Below, piece by piece: positions 24,588-33,538 of a stretch of DNA of 64,000 bases; the first letter of the stretch is position 1; the number at the start of each line of letters is the position of its first letter. Origin of the DNA: Pseudomonadota bacterium (GTDB lineage: Bacteria; Desulfobacterota; Desulfovibrionia; Desulfovibrionales; Desulfomicrobiaceae); assembly GCA_018902545.1 (NCBI GenBank), contig JAHIQM010000004.1, positions 250,882-314,881 on the forward strand. Reading direction: 5' to 3'. A program made the translations under genes and the position numbers. A model generated the notes under the pieces. It was given only the letters and a program-made list of their open reading frames with translations. It did not search any database and was not told the DNA's origin.

Positions 24588-25394
24588 TTACTTAACGTTC
24601 CTGTCCAGTACGCAGATCGTCTTGTCCTTGGGATCGAAGACCTCGTCCAGGATGGCGTCCACATGGCCGCGCTGGCGAGTGAAGATTTTGGCGCAGCATT
24701 CTTCCAGCGCCGCACGCGCCTTGGAATCCAAAGGCAGGTCCGGGAATGCGGGCAAATCGTAATCCTTAAAATCGATCGGAGCGTAAGCCATATCCTGGTC
24801 CAGGGTCCAGGTCTGTCCTCCGCCGCCGGTCACGGACTCTTTAAGCATCTGAGTCTGGTCCATGCGTTTGGCAAAACCCAGGGATTCGGAAGGGCGATTG
24901 GATTCATTGACGGCCGTGACGCGCTCGTTGATCCTCTCGCAGAGCCTGCGCAACTGGTTCTGGTTGATAGTGATCATGACCCGGCCCGGGTGAAGCGGAT
25001 CTGTGTAGGGGGTGCCGTGCATGTAGGCTTCGATCAGGCGCGCCAGGGGTTCGTAGATCTCCCACACCGTCTTGGCGAAAAGCCCCTTGCGGGTGAAACT
25101 GCGCGGCCGCCGAAATTGCAGGCTGCACGTTTGCAGGGAATAGAGGGATGGCTCATCCAGGGTAACACCCAGGCTGTCGAAGAAGAGGCGCGTGGAGGGC
25201 TCGGAGCCAAGCAGGCAGTTCAGGCCAGCGAACCAGGATCGGATCTCTTCGGCCTGGGGCACGAGCCGAGCAGCCTGGGACTCAAAAAAAGCGATCTCTT
25301 CATCCAGAGCCGTCCTGGCTCCGAAAAAAGTGTCCGCCGCCTCGCGCAGACCTTCTTCCACCAAGGCGTTGCCCCATTCGTCCAAAACTCCCAT
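24588..25394 (-). CDS. Conserved hypothetical protein, 268 residues
   Basis: Cytoplasmic-looking protein without signal peptide or membrane segment. The start at 25394 is set by GGGAGG 5 bases upstream; the frame is open further to 25454. Helical N-terminal part (FFGARTALDEEIAFFESQAA), a region rich in aromatic and basic residues (QFRRPRSFTRKG), then NQNQLRRLCERINERV. No catalytic motif found and no family recognised. Compositionally like the core genome, unlike the island to its left. Confidence 0.72.
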   Translation of the reverse strand: MGVLDEWGNALVEEGLREAADTFFGARTALDEEIAFFESQAARLVPQAEEIRSWFAGLNCLLGSEPSTRLFFDSLGVTLDEPSLYSLQTCSLQFRRPRSFTRKGLFAKTVWEIYEPLARLIEAYMHGTPYTDPLHPGRVMITINQNQLRRLCERINERVTAVNESNRPSESLGFAKRMDQTQMLKESVTGGGGQTWTLDQDMAYAPIDFKDYDLPAFPDLPLDSKARAALEECCAKIFTRQRGHVDAILDEVFDPKDKTICVLDRNVK

Positions 25395-25533
25395 GCAGCC
25401 TCCCTGTCGATACGGATTTACACCGACTCTATCCGGGCCGCTAGTCCCTGACAAGAGCGCATCGGATCTTTGATTGACAGGCTTCCGGGCTGGTTATACT
25501 AGTTTGTGAAATTTTTTACAGGAGGTCTACGCC

Positions 25534-26202
25534 TTGAATATTCTGATTTTCGGACCCAATGGCAGTGGCAAGGGAACCCAGGGTTCCCTGGCGAAGAAGA
25601 AGTACGATCTGGATCACATCGAGTCCGGCGCTATTTTCCGCAAGCACATCGGCGGTGGCACTGAACTTGGCATGAAGGCCAAGGCCTTCATCGACCGTGG
25701 CGAACTCGTCCCCGACGACATCACCATCCCCATGGTTCTCGACGTGCTGCAGAGCTCCAGCCCCAATGGCTGGCTGCTGGACGGATTCCCCCGCTCCATC
25801 GTGCAGGCCCAGAAGTTGTGGGAAGCCCTGCAGGCCGACGGCGTAAAGCTGGACTTCGTCATTGAAATCCTCCTGCCCCGCGAAGTGGCCAAGAACCGCA
25901 TCATGGGCCGCCGCCTCTGTAAGAACGACAACAACCACCCCAACAACATCTTCATCGATGCCATCAAGCCAGACGGCGACGTATGCCGCGTCTGCGGCGG
26001 CGAACTGACCGCCCGCGCCGATGACCAGGATGAGGACGCCATCGACAAGCGCCACAACATCTACTACGACGCCACCACCGGCACTCTGGCGGCTTCCTAC
26101 TACTACAAGAACCTGTCCAAAGAGTTCGGCTTCAAGTACATTGAACTCGACGGTGAAGGTTCCATCGAAGACATCCGCGCCACCCTTATGGCCCAGCTGT
26201 AG
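25534..26202 (+). CDS. adk: Adenylate kinase
   Basis: 222-residue adenylate kinase (ATP + AMP to 2 ADP). The P-loop GPNGSGKGT is at residues 7-15, the AMP-binding DGFPRS follows, and the LID carries an inserted zinc-type motif (C..DGDVCRVCGGEL). Start codon is TTG at 25534 behind a perfect AGGAGG 8 bases upstream; no ATG fits. A strong terminator follows. The long LID with NNHPNNIF and HNIYYDATTGTLA is characteristic of Desulfovibrio-type enzymes. Confidence 0.95.
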   Translation: MNILIFGPNGSGKGTQGSLAKKKYDLDHIESGAIFRKHIGGGTELGMKAKAFIDRGELVPDDITIPMVLDVLQSSSPNGWLLDGFPRSIVQAQKLWEALQADGVKLDFVIEILLPREVAKNRIMGRRLCKNDNNHPNNIFIDAIKPDGDVCRVCGGELTARADDQDEDAIDKRHNIYYDATTGTLAASYYYKNLSKEFGFKYIELDGEGSIEDIRATLMAQL

Positions 26203-26227
26203 GCCCGGCGTTCATCCCAGGAACATC

Positions 26228-26252
26228 AAGGCGGGGGCAGCCCCGCCTTTTT
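26228..26252 (+). terminator. Terminator of adk
   Basis: Perfect stem AAGGCGGGG / CCCCGCCTT with loop GCAG, followed by further T, 26 bases after the adk stop and ending 9 bases before mqnA. Confidence 0.9.
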
Positions 26253-26260
26253 CATTTATC

Positions 26261-27106
26261 ATGACGCTTCAGATCGGCAGAATCGACTACCTCAACATGT
26301 GGCATGTTTTCCACCTCCTGGCAGACATCTGCCCGGAAGGCGGAGATTTCCACTACGTGCCCGGCCACCCCAGCAGGCTGAACCACCTCCTGGCCACCGG
26401 AGAACTGGATATCTCGCCATCGTCCTCGTTTGAGTACCTTCTGCGCGCCGAAGGTTATGAACTCCTCCCCGGAGCCTCCATCAGCGCCCGAGAGGAAGTG
26501 CAGAGCGTCCTCTTCCTTTCTCCGGTCCCTGTGGCCGAACTGCCCGCATGGTTGTCCCGCAACCCCGGACCGATCTGCCTGACCGGCGCGTCGGCCACGT
26601 CCACGGCCCTGCTCAAAGTGCTGTGGAGCCAAAAATGGGGCCTGCCCGAACCACGCTGGGAAAATGTCGAGCCGGGCGCAGGTTTGTCCACGGGCCGACC
26701 GTTCCTTGAGATCGGCAACCTCGCCCTGCGCCATTTCGTGCATCCGCCCAAAGGTTATCACAGTGTCGATCTGGCCACCGAGTGGTCATCCTGGACCGGA
26801 CTGCCTTTCGTTTTCGCGGTCTGGATCGTGCGCCGAAATCTGCCCGCGGCCACCCGCGAACTTTTGGGCCGTCTGCAAGGCCATATCGGGACCATCACCG
26901 CCGACCTTGACAGCCACTTCGAAGCCCTGTCCCGCCTGCCCGAACTGCCGGACTGGCTGACCAGCCCGGATCTGTTCCGCTATTGGCGGGCCATGAGTTA
27001 CGGACTGGGGCCCAGCGAGCAGGCCTCGCTGGCCCTGTTTGGCGAGCGCTGCTCCCGCTGCGGACTCCTGCCCGGCATGCCCGGGCTGCGTTGGTTCAAC
27101 GCCTGA
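26261..27106 (+). CDS. mqnA: Chorismate dehydratase of the futalosine menaquinone pathway
   Basis: 281 residues, MqnA/MqnD fold. MqnA converts chorismate to 3-enolpyruvoylbenzoate, the first step of the futalosine route to menaquinone. Family features: IGRIDYLN at the N-terminus, HPSRLNHLLATGELDISPSSSFEYLL, SREE-like SAREEVQSVLF, and TGASATSTALLK. The ATG at 26261 comes right after the adk terminator and has no clear Shine-Dalgarno, so the true start or promoter may lie within that hairpin region. Confidence 0.88.
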   Translation: MTLQIGRIDYLNMWHVFHLLADICPEGGDFHYVPGHPSRLNHLLATGELDISPSSSFEYLLRAEGYELLPGASISAREEVQSVLFLSPVPVAELPAWLSRNPGPICLTGASATSTALLKVLWSQKWGLPEPRWENVEPGAGLSTGRPFLEIGNLALRHFVHPPKGYHSVDLATEWSSWTGLPFVFAVWIVRRNLPAATRELLGRLQGHIGTITADLDSHFEALSRLPELPDWLTSPDLFRYWRAMSYGLGPSEQASLALFGERCSRCGLLPGMPGLRWFNA

Positions 27107-27218
27107 AGCCCCGGCGGCCCGCGTTTGTCGAGCTTTCCCTTCCCTGCCCTCAAGTTTTCTTGTATTCTCGCCGATAGATTTGATCAGGCGTCATGTTCCA
27201 AAAAAAATGGGAGGAGTT

Positions 27219-27503
27219 ATGGACGTAACCGGGATCTCGGGGAGCACTCCCCAGGTCTTCGACAAGCAGTCCTTCGGGGCCGCCGTGGTCGGCAAGACCC
27301 TCGACTACATGAACGGCAGCAGCGCCTCGAATGCCCAACCCTTTGACAAGGAAACATTCGGGGCGGCCGTTGTCAGCAAAACGCTCGACACCATGAACGC
27401 AAACACCCACCGCAACCAGAACCAGGGCTCGTACTCGTTTCAGCAGGACGTGCTCATGCCCGTGTACACGGGCCGGGGCACCATCCTCGACAGTCTGGGA
27501 TGA
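27219..27503 (+). CDS. Small protein with two internal repeats
   Basis: 94 residues; GGGAGGAG lies just before the ATG. The protein contains a 21-residue motif twice: FDKQSFGAAVVGKTLDYMN and FDKETFGAAVVSKTLDTMN, then an unstructured Asn/Gln-rich stretch. The motif loosely recalls the YjfB putative-motility family, but the match is weak and no function is claimed. A strong terminator follows. Confidence 0.78.
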   Translation: MDVTGISGSTPQVFDKQSFGAAVVGKTLDYMNGSSASNAQPFDKETFGAAVVSKTLDTMNANTHRNQNQGSYSFQQDVLMPVYTGRGTILDSLG

Positions 27504-27546
27504 GAAGACGAACATGACGCTCATTGCGGGGAAATTCTCCGCAATC

Positions 27547-27577
27547 GGCCCCGGATGCCAGCATCCGGGGCCTTTTT
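27547..27577 (+). terminator. Strong rho-independent terminator
   Basis: Perfect 12-bp stem GGCCCCGGATGC / GCATCCGGGGCC with a 2-base loop (more likely a 4-base loop with 11 bp) and T5, 44 bases after the small repeat protein. Confidence 0.93.
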
Positions 27578-27692
27578 GCATTTAAAGAGGGCGCGGATTC
27601 AAGTTTTCCGCCGTTTGTCCGATACATTAAACAGGGCATGGACGCCCCTTTTGACGCAACACCCATGGCCAGGGACGGCCAAGGAGGCGAAA

Positions 27693-27899
27693 ATGAGCTT
27701 ACGTGTGGACAAATCCCAAGCACAGGGACGATGGCGGGAAAGCCAGCTTTCCTGGGACATGGGGAACCAGAAGAAGAAACAGCAGAAGAACCAGGGCCAG
27801 GACGACGACACCCTCGGCCGGGACGCTGAAGGCGGTTCGCTTTACAACTCCAAGGGAGATCTCATCCCTCTCTCCTCTTCCCTGAAGATAAGCATCTGA
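27693..27899 (+). CDS. Small hypothetical protein, 68 residues
   Basis: Start fixed by AAGGAGG 5 bases before the ATG. Very hydrophilic: basic and Gln-rich centre (GNQKKKQQKNQGQDDD) and an ordered-looking end (GSLYNSKGDLIPLSSSLKISI). No family recognised. It is convergent with suhB, with 13 bases between the stops. Confidence 0.65.
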   Translation: MSLRVDKSQAQGRWRESQLSWDMGNQKKKQQKNQGQDDDTLGRDAEGGSLYNSKGDLIPLSSSLKISI

Positions 27900-27912
27900 C
27901 CACAGGGCGCGC

Positions 27913-28692
27913 TCATGCGCCCTCCAGATGCAACAACTCCAGCAGGTCCTCGTGGATACGCCCGTTGGTGGCCACGATCATGTGGCCGCCCAGGCCGTAC
28001 TCCCCGTCCAGACCGCTGACGCGCCCTCCGGCTTCCTCCACCAGCAGCCAACCCGCTGCCGTGTCCCATGGTTTGAGACCGGTCTCGTAATACCCTTCGA
28101 ATCTGCCGCAGGCAGTGTAGGCCAGGTCCACGGCGGCCGACCCCATGCGCCTGATGCCCTGGGAGGCCAGCAGCACCCGCCTGAGCCGCAGGCAGATCTG
28201 ATCCACCTCCGTGTAAAAAGAATAGGGAAAACCGGTGGCCAGGAGCGAATCCTGCATGTTCCCCTCCTCGCTGACCTTTATGCGCTCGCCATTCAAAAAT
28301 GCGCCCTGTCCGCGCACGGCCCAAAAGAGTTCACCTAGCATGGGCACGTGGACCGCGCTCATCTCGACCCGGTTTCCTTTCCACAGGGCCACGGACACCG
28401 CCACGATCGGCAGGCCGTGGGCGTAGTTGGTGGTGCCGTCCACCGGGTCCACGATCCAGGTCAGGGCTCCGGGATGAAGGGAGGCGTGCGATTCCTCCGC
28501 GAGGACGGTGGAACCGGGCAGCAGGCGGGGCAATTCCTCCAGCAGCAGCTTTTCCACGGCCAGATCGGTCTGGGTGACCAGATCGATGCGCCCCTTGAAG
28601 ACGATCTGTTTGGCGTCGCCCCATTGCGCCCGCACAACGTCCCCAGCCAGGCCCATGCAGGCCAGAAAACCGTTCACCAACTCTTTATCCAT
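27913..28692 (-). CDS. suhB: Inositol monophosphatase family protein
   Basis: 259-residue Mg-dependent phosphatase. Metal-binding motifs are in order: AEESHA (Glu, about residue 69), WIVDPVDGTTNY (DPxDGT, about 82-93) and GLKPWDTAAGWLLVEEAGG (WD motif near the C-terminus). GGAGGG precedes the ATG at 28692. Family members hydrolyse inositol-1-phosphate or related sugar phosphates, and SuhB also acts in rRNA antitermination in some bacteria; which applies here is unknown. Confidence 0.92.
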   Translation of the reverse strand: MDKELVNGFLACMGLAGDVVRAQWGDAKQIVFKGRIDLVTQTDLAVEKLLLEELPRLLPGSTVLAEESHASLHPGALTWIVDPVDGTTNYAHGLPIVAVSVALWKGNRVEMSAVHVPMLGELFWAVRGQGAFLNGERIKVSEEGNMQDSLLATGFPYSFYTEVDQICLRLRRVLLASQGIRRMGSAAVDLAYTACGRFEGYYETGLKPWDTAAGWLLVEEAGGRVSGLDGEYGLGGHMIVATNGRIHEDLLELLHLEGA

Positions 28693-28925
28693 GATTTCCC
28701 TCCGTTTACTGAATTCTGCTTGCGCTTCGCCTTCAGTCCGGTAAATATGCAACTGAAAAAGCAACTTGTGTTTCCTGCCCGGCGGCAAAACCGCCCTGTC
28801 CGCGCTCCGGGGGTGCGACATGTAGGCGAAAAACACAAGCCCGTTCACCTCGACCGTCTTTCTGAGATCACCGGAAAGCGCCGAGGCGACCGCCCCGGCC
28901 AACCGTCAGCCCAAGGATCGGACTT

Positions 28926-30587
28926 ATGCTTATCGGAATCGATGTCGGAGGAACGCACACGGACGGCGTCTGCATCCGGGACGGCCGGGTGGAAGCCATG
29001 GCCAAGGTTCCCACGGATCACGACAACCTGCTGGCGACCATCACCGAGGCGCTGTGCTCCATCCTCAAAGACTGCAATGGCGCGGCGATCCGCACCATCA
29101 ACCTGAGCACGACCCTGTCCACCAACTCCATAGTCACCGGCCGCACCGAAAAGGTCGGCATGTTCGTCATTCCCGGACCGGGAATAAACGCCGACGCCTA
29201 CGCACTGGGCAGCCAGTACCATATCCTGAACGGATGCGTCGACCACCGCGGGGCCATCTCCGCCAAGGCAAGGGTTGACCAGATCAAGCCCATGGCCACG
29301 CGCTGCCGGGAAGAAGGCATCCGCGTCTACGGGGTGGTGGGCAAGTTCTGCACCCGCAACCCCGAACAGGAAATGGCCATCGCCGAGGCCCTCGCGCCCC
29401 AGGCCGACTTCGTGACCCAGGGGCACCGCGTGTCCGAATCCCTCAATTTCGGCCGCCGTATCAGCACCGTCTATTACAATGCCGCCGTGTGGCGCACCTT
29501 CAACTCCTTTGCCGACGCCCTGGAGCAGAGCCTGCGCAATCTCAAAATCCAGGCCGACATCAACATCGTCAAGGCCGACGGCGGAACCATGCCTTTGAAG
29601 CTGGCCCGGGAAATCCCGGTGCAGTCCATCTTTTCCGGCCCCGCCGCCTCGGTCATGGGCATCCTCAGCACCTCTGCGGTGACCGAAGACGCCCTGATCC
29701 TCGATATCGGCGGCACCACCACCGACATCGCCGTGCTGCTGGACGGCGTGCCCCTGCTAGAGCGCGACGGCATCTCCATCGGCGAGCACCCCACCCTGGT
29801 GCGGGCGCTCAAGGTCGAATCCATCGGCATCGGTGGGGACTCCTTCATCAGCTCCCGCGACGGACAGCTGCGCGTCGGGCCCGAGCGCCATGGCCCATGC
29901 ATGGCTGCGGGCGGTCCCGCCCCGGCGCTCATGGACGCCATGAACGTCCTCGGCCACTCCTCTTTCGGCGACCGGGAACGGTCGGCCAAGGGCATCAAGG
30001 AAGTGGCCATGATCCAGGGCCTCTCAGCCCGTGAATGCGCCGAACAGGCTGTGAGCCTGGCCATGGACATCCTGAAGAAAAAGGTCAACGCGTTCCTGGC
30101 GGCCATCAACGCCCGCCCGGTCTACACCATTCAGGAAATCCTGGAGGACCGGGTCGTGCGGCCTGCGAGCATCCAGGTCATCGGCGGCCCGGCCGTGGCC
30201 ATGGTCCCGCTGTTGGAGGAAACCTTCGGTCTGCCCGTCGTGGCTCCGCAGCACGCCGAGGTGGCCAACGCCATCGGTGCCTGCCTGACCAGGCCGACCC
30301 AGTCCCTGGTTCTGACCGTGGACACCTCGCGCGGCAGCTTCACGGTGCCGGGCCTGGGCATCCACAAGACCGTCAAGCGCACCTACACCCTGGACGAGGC
30401 CGTACACGACGCCACCACCATGCTGCGGGCCGAACTGGACCGCCAGGGCATCCCGGCCGAGGACGGCGACATCCAGGTCATCCAGGCCGACGCCTTCAAC
30501 ATGGTCGAGGGACACTACACCATCGGTCGCAACATCCGCGTCCGCTGCCAGATGCGCCCCGGCGTCATCACCACTCTGGTATCCTGA
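28926..30587 (+). CDS. Hydantoinase/oxoprolinase family protein
   Basis: 553-residue member of the HyuA family, an ATP-dependent ring-opening enzyme group with the actin/HSP70-like ATPase fold. IGIDVGGTHTDGV (residues 3-15) is the first phosphate loop; ILDIGGTTTDIAVLLDG (about 258-274) the second. NLSTTLSTNSIVTGR is also typical. The substrate is not predictable. Divergent from suhB and followed 11 bases downstream by a histone-deacetylase-like gene, so the two probably act in one pathway. Confidence 0.88.
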   Translation: MLIGIDVGGTHTDGVCIRDGRVEAMAKVPTDHDNLLATITEALCSILKDCNGAAIRTINLSTTLSTNSIVTGRTEKVGMFVIPGPGINADAYALGSQYHILNGCVDHRGAISAKARVDQIKPMATRCREEGIRVYGVVGKFCTRNPEQEMAIAEALAPQADFVTQGHRVSESLNFGRRISTVYYNAAVWRTFNSFADALEQSLRNLKIQADINIVKADGGTMPLKLAREIPVQSIFSGPAASVMGILSTSAVTEDALILDIGGTTTDIAVLLDGVPLLERDGISIGEHPTLVRALKVESIGIGGDSFISSRDGQLRVGPERHGPCMAAGGPAPALMDAMNVLGHSSFGDRERSAKGIKEVAMIQGLSARECAEQAVSLAMDILKKKVNAFLAAINARPVYTIQEILEDRVVRPASIQVIGGPAVAMVPLLEETFGLPVVAPQHAEVANAIGACLTRPTQSLVLTVDTSRGSFTVPGLGIHKTVKRTYTLDEAVHDATTMLRAELDRQGIPAEDGDIQVIQADAFNMVEGHYTIGRNIRVRCQMRPGVITTLVS

Positions 30588-30598
30588 ACGGAGGGACC

Positions 30599-31906
30599 AT
30601 GCTTACCGCAAAAACAAGCCTCGGCATCATATTCTTCCCGGCCTTCGACTGGGCCATCTCGCCCACCCATCCCGAGCGCGAGGAGCGTCTGCTCTACACC
30701 CAGGACCAGTTCCGGGAAGAGGGCCTCTTCGACATCGAAGGCATCCGTGAATACCGTCCGCTCATCGCCGAGGAAAAAGACATCCTGCGGCCCCATTTCT
30801 GTTTTCCGGGCGTAAAATCCGTGTGCACCGATTCCCACTTCATTTCCGCCGGAGGCGTGATCCGCGCCGCTCAACTGGTCATGCAGAAGGAGCGGGAGCG
30901 GGCCTTCGCCGTGGTCCGCCCTCCCGGCCACCACGCCATGCGCACGGTCCACGGCAGCCGCGGCTTCTGCAACATCAACATCGAAGCCGTGATGATCGAG
31001 TGGATCCGCGAGCACTACGGCAACCTGCGCGTGGCCGTGGTCGACACCGATTGCCACCACGGCGACGGCACCCAGGACATCTACTGGCACGACCCGGATG
31101 TGCTCTTCATCTCGCTGCACCAGGACGGCCGCACCATCTATCCCGGCACGGGCTTCCCCTCGGAGGCCGGCGGTCCCAAGGCCCTGGGCCGGACCATCAA
31201 CGTGCCCATGCCCCCGCGCACCTCGGACGAAGGATACCTCATGACCGTGGAGCGCATCGTCATGCCCATCCTCGATCACTTCAAGCCGGACCTGATCATC
31301 AACTCCGCCGGGCAGGACAACCATTTCTCCGACCCCATCACCAACATGAACTTCACGGCCCAGGGTTACGCGCGCCTGACCCAGATGCTGAGGCCCGACA
31401 TCGCGGTGCTTGAAGGCGGCTACGCCATCAAGGGGGCGCTGCCCTACGTCAACCTGGGCATCAGCCTGGCCCTGGCCGGGGTGGATTTCTCCGCCGTGCA
31501 GGAGCCGGATCTGGACCGCGAAAAGATCCGCGAACAGAAATCAACCATCGACTACCTCGCAGCCCTGTGCGACCAGCTGCCCGAGGTCTATTTCAACCCC
31601 CGACCCTCGGATGCCGTGCGCGAAAGCGGGTACTTCGTGCGTCGCCGTTCCATCTACTACGACACCGACGACATCAATGAGACCCAGGTGGAGCGTCTTA
31701 AAGACTGTCCGCACTGCCCGGGCCTCCTCATCGTCGAGAGCGAAACGCCGAAGACTCCCCGCTGCCTGGGGCTGCACGTCCCGGTGCAGGGCTGCGACAT
31801 GTGCAGCCAGGAGGCCGAGGAGCGCTTCGTCAAGTCCCGCCAGGCCGGTTATGCCCACGCCCAACTCTCGGACCGCGTGACCAAGCGCTACGAATACGCC
31901 AAGTAA
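30599..31906 (+). CDS. Histone deacetylase family protein (amidohydrolase) with C-terminal Cys motifs
   Basis: 435 residues; CGGAGGG lies 3 bases before the ATG. Zinc deacetylase motifs: RPPGHHA (about residue 107), DTDCHHGDG (about 149, Asp and His ligands) and SAGQDNH (about 236). The last 80 residues carry CPHCPG, CLGLHVPVQGCDMC, which may bind a second metal. Bacterial relatives deacetylate acetylpolyamines or acetylated proteins. Pairing with a HyuA-type enzyme suggests a two-step amide degradation, which is inference. Confidence 0.87.
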   Translation: MLTAKTSLGIIFFPAFDWAISPTHPEREERLLYTQDQFREEGLFDIEGIREYRPLIAEEKDILRPHFCFPGVKSVCTDSHFISAGGVIRAAQLVMQKERERAFAVVRPPGHHAMRTVHGSRGFCNINIEAVMIEWIREHYGNLRVAVVDTDCHHGDGTQDIYWHDPDVLFISLHQDGRTIYPGTGFPSEAGGPKALGRTINVPMPPRTSDEGYLMTVERIVMPILDHFKPDLIINSAGQDNHFSDPITNMNFTAQGYARLTQMLRPDIAVLEGGYAIKGALPYVNLGISLALAGVDFSAVQEPDLDREKIREQKSTIDYLAALCDQLPEVYFNPRPSDAVRESGYFVRRRSIYYDTDDINETQVERLKDCPHCPGLLIVESETPKTPRCLGLHVPVQGCDMCSQEAEERFVKSRQAGYAHAQLSDRVTKRYEYAK

Positions 31907-32013
31907 TCCATACCGGGCAGGGGCCCTCCCTCTGCCCGGTCTTTTCCGCATCCGCATAACTCCAGAACAATACTGTCTTCAAAAATCAACGATTGAACCT
32001 CAAACGTGCGGCA

Positions 32014-32188
32014 GCGTTGCGGGGTGGTTCGGGCAAGGGCCGCCGACTGTCTGACCGATCCAGGCATCGTTTGTTCAGTCGTCGCGTCCCGCCCGAAGTG
32101 CGGGCCGCTGTTCAGAGGGGCGACGGCTGAACTCTACGAGGCCGGAGAGGGAGTTTCGGCGGCCCTTGCCCGAACCACCCCGCAACGC
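32014..32188 (+). repeat. Nested-stem intergenic element, copy 3
   Basis: 175-base element with a perfect 33-bp outer stem (32014-32046 with 32156-32188) whose sequence differs almost fully from that of copies 1 and 2. The internal segments CTGTCTGACCGATCCAGG and ACGAGGCCGGAGAGGGAGTT are conserved. The inner stem (GTTCAGTCGTCGC with GCGACGGCTGAAC, 32073-32085 and 32120-32132, one G-U) is also replaced but paired. It lies between the HDAC-like gene and the TPP riboswitch. Confidence 0.78.
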
Positions 32189-32195
32189 CACTCCT

Positions 32196-32240
32196 CACCT
32201 GCCTCACCTGCCTCACCTGCCTGACCTGCCTGACCTGCCT
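32196..32240. repeat. Five tandem 9-base repeats
   Basis: CACCTGCCT three times, then GACCTGCCT twice, without gaps. Probably a slippage-prone microsatellite; no coding role is apparent. It abuts repeat copy 3 upstream of the riboswitch. Confidence 0.85.
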
Positions 32241-32307
32241 TCGCAACAAACCCGGTTTTTCCGCCTCCCCGCCACCTTTACAACCCCGCCCAATCCACAT
32301 AAAGTTA

Positions 32308-32404
32308 CATCTCACAAGCTGGGGGAGCCCGATGGGCTGAGAGGGGGATACGTTCCCGACCCTTACGACCTGACGCAGATTATGCTGCCGTAGGGAAGCT
32401 GGTT
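32308..32404 (+). promoter_or_regulatory. TPP (thi-box) riboswitch
   Basis: Contains the conserved core in order: GGGGGAGCCC, GGGCTGAGAGGG (CUGAGA pyrimidine-binding loop), GACCCTTACGACCTGA (ACCUGA), GATTATGCTGCCGTAGGGAA (diphosphate-binding arm and closing strand). It lies directly upstream of a terminator and thiS, so it should switch off thiSGHFE when thiamine diphosphate is plentiful. Confidence 0.95.
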
Positions 32405-32425
32405 CCAGAAAACACCCATTCATCG

Positions 32426-32457
32426 AACCGCTCCCTCCCCGGAGCGGTTTTCTTTTT
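32426..32457 (+). terminator. Riboswitch-controlled terminator
   Basis: Stem AACCGCTCC / GGAGCGGTT (9 bp) with loop CTCCCC and a T-rich tail, 22 bases after the riboswitch and 42 bases before thiS. Likely the expression platform. Confidence 0.88.
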
Positions 32458-32498
32458 CTGCCTCCCCTGCCCGCTTGCATCACACCCCGGAGGCCACC

Positions 32499-32699
32499 AT
32501 GCACATCACCGTCAACGGACGCGCGCTTGAAATCGAGCCCGGCAGAACCCTGAACGATCTGATCATCTCCATGAACCTTGATCCGTCCGTGGTCGTGGCC
32601 GAACTGAACCACGACATCGTGCCCGGCGAAAAATTCGCGGCCACGGGCCTCTACGCCGGAGACCAGCTCGAACTGCTGAGCTTTGTCGGCGGAGGCTGA
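32499..32699 (+). CDS. thiS: Sulfur carrier protein ThiS
   Basis: 66-residue ubiquitin-like protein ending in Gly-Gly-Gly, where the terminal Gly is adenylated by ThiF and becomes a thiocarboxylate donating sulfur to the thiazole. [15 protein letters not shown] start and FVGGG end are diagnostic. GGAGGCC precedes the ATG at 32499; an upstream start would put it in the leader. Confidence 0.95.
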   Translation: MHITVNGRALEIEPGRTLNDLIISMNLDPSVVVAELNHDIVPGEKFAATGLYAGDQLELLSFVGGG

Positions 32700-32746
32700 G
32701 CCCCATCCCTCGCCCCTTCCTCACACCGCAACATGCGAGAACCCTC

Positions 32747-33538
32747 ATGGAACATACCGACTTTTTCGAAATCGGCGGCAAGCGCCTGACCAGCCGTCTC
32801 TTCACCGGCACCGGCAAGTACGGCAGCGACAGCCTCATCTCCTCCGTGTGCGAATCCTCCGGATCACAAGTCATCACCGTGGCCCTGCGCCGGGTGGACC
32901 TGGACAAAAGCGCCGACAACGTCATGCGCCACATCCCCGCGCACATGACCCTGCTGCCCAACACCTCGGGGGCGCGCACCGCAGGTGAAGCCGTGCGCAT
33001 CGCCCGCCTGGCGCGGGCCATGGGTTGCGGGAACTGGATCAAGATCGAGGTCATCTCCGACAACCGCTATCTGCTGCCCGACGGGTACGAGACCGTCCGG
33101 GCCACGGAAATTCTGGCCAAGGAAGGCTTTGTGGTCCTGCCGTACATGAACCCGGACCTGTACGTGGCCCGCGCCCTGGCCGATGCAGGAGCCGCGGCGA
33201 TCATGCCCCTTGGCGCGCCCATCGGCACCAACCGGGGCCTTAAAACCGAAGAGATGATCCGCATCCTCATCGAGGAGATGGACCTGCCCATCATCGTCGA
33301 CGCCGGGATCGGCACGCCCAGCCAGGCCTGCCAGGCCATGGAGATGGGGGCGGCGGCGTGCCTGGTCAACACGGCCATCGCCACAGCCTCGGACCCCGTG
33401 CTCATGGGCCGCGCTTTCGGGCGGGCCGTGGCCGCCGGACGCGAGGCCTGGCTGGCCGGACCTGGTGCCGTCGCCACTCTGGCGCAGGCGTCCTCGCCTT
33501 TGACCGGATTTCTGGACGACCCCGGGGCGGCGTCATGA
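32747..33538 (+). CDS. thiG: Thiazole synthase
   Basis: 263-residue TIM-barrel enzyme that joins dehydroglycine, deoxyxylulose phosphate and ThiS-thiocarboxylate into the thiazole phosphate. [11 protein letters not shown] at the N-terminus, the Schiff-base lysine in [16 protein letters not shown], and [19 protein letters not shown] are family signatures. Its stop overlaps the thiH start (ATGA). Confidence 0.96.
   Translation: MEHTDFFEIGGKRLTSRLFTGTGKYGSDSLISSVCESSGSQVITVALRRVDLDKSADNVMRHIPAHMTLLPNTSGARTAGEAVRIARLARAMGCGNWIKIEVISDNRYLLPDGYETVRATEILAKEGFVVLPYMNPDLYVARALADAGAAAIMPLGAPIGTNRGLKTEEMIRILIEEMDLPIIVDAGIGTPSQACQAMEMGAAACLVNTAIATASDPVLMGRAFGRAVAAGREAWLAGPGAVATLAQASSPLTGFLDDPGAAS

Noticed and set aside
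32196..32240. CRISPR array
   Set aside because: Nine-base units are contiguous with no spacers; simple tandem repeat.
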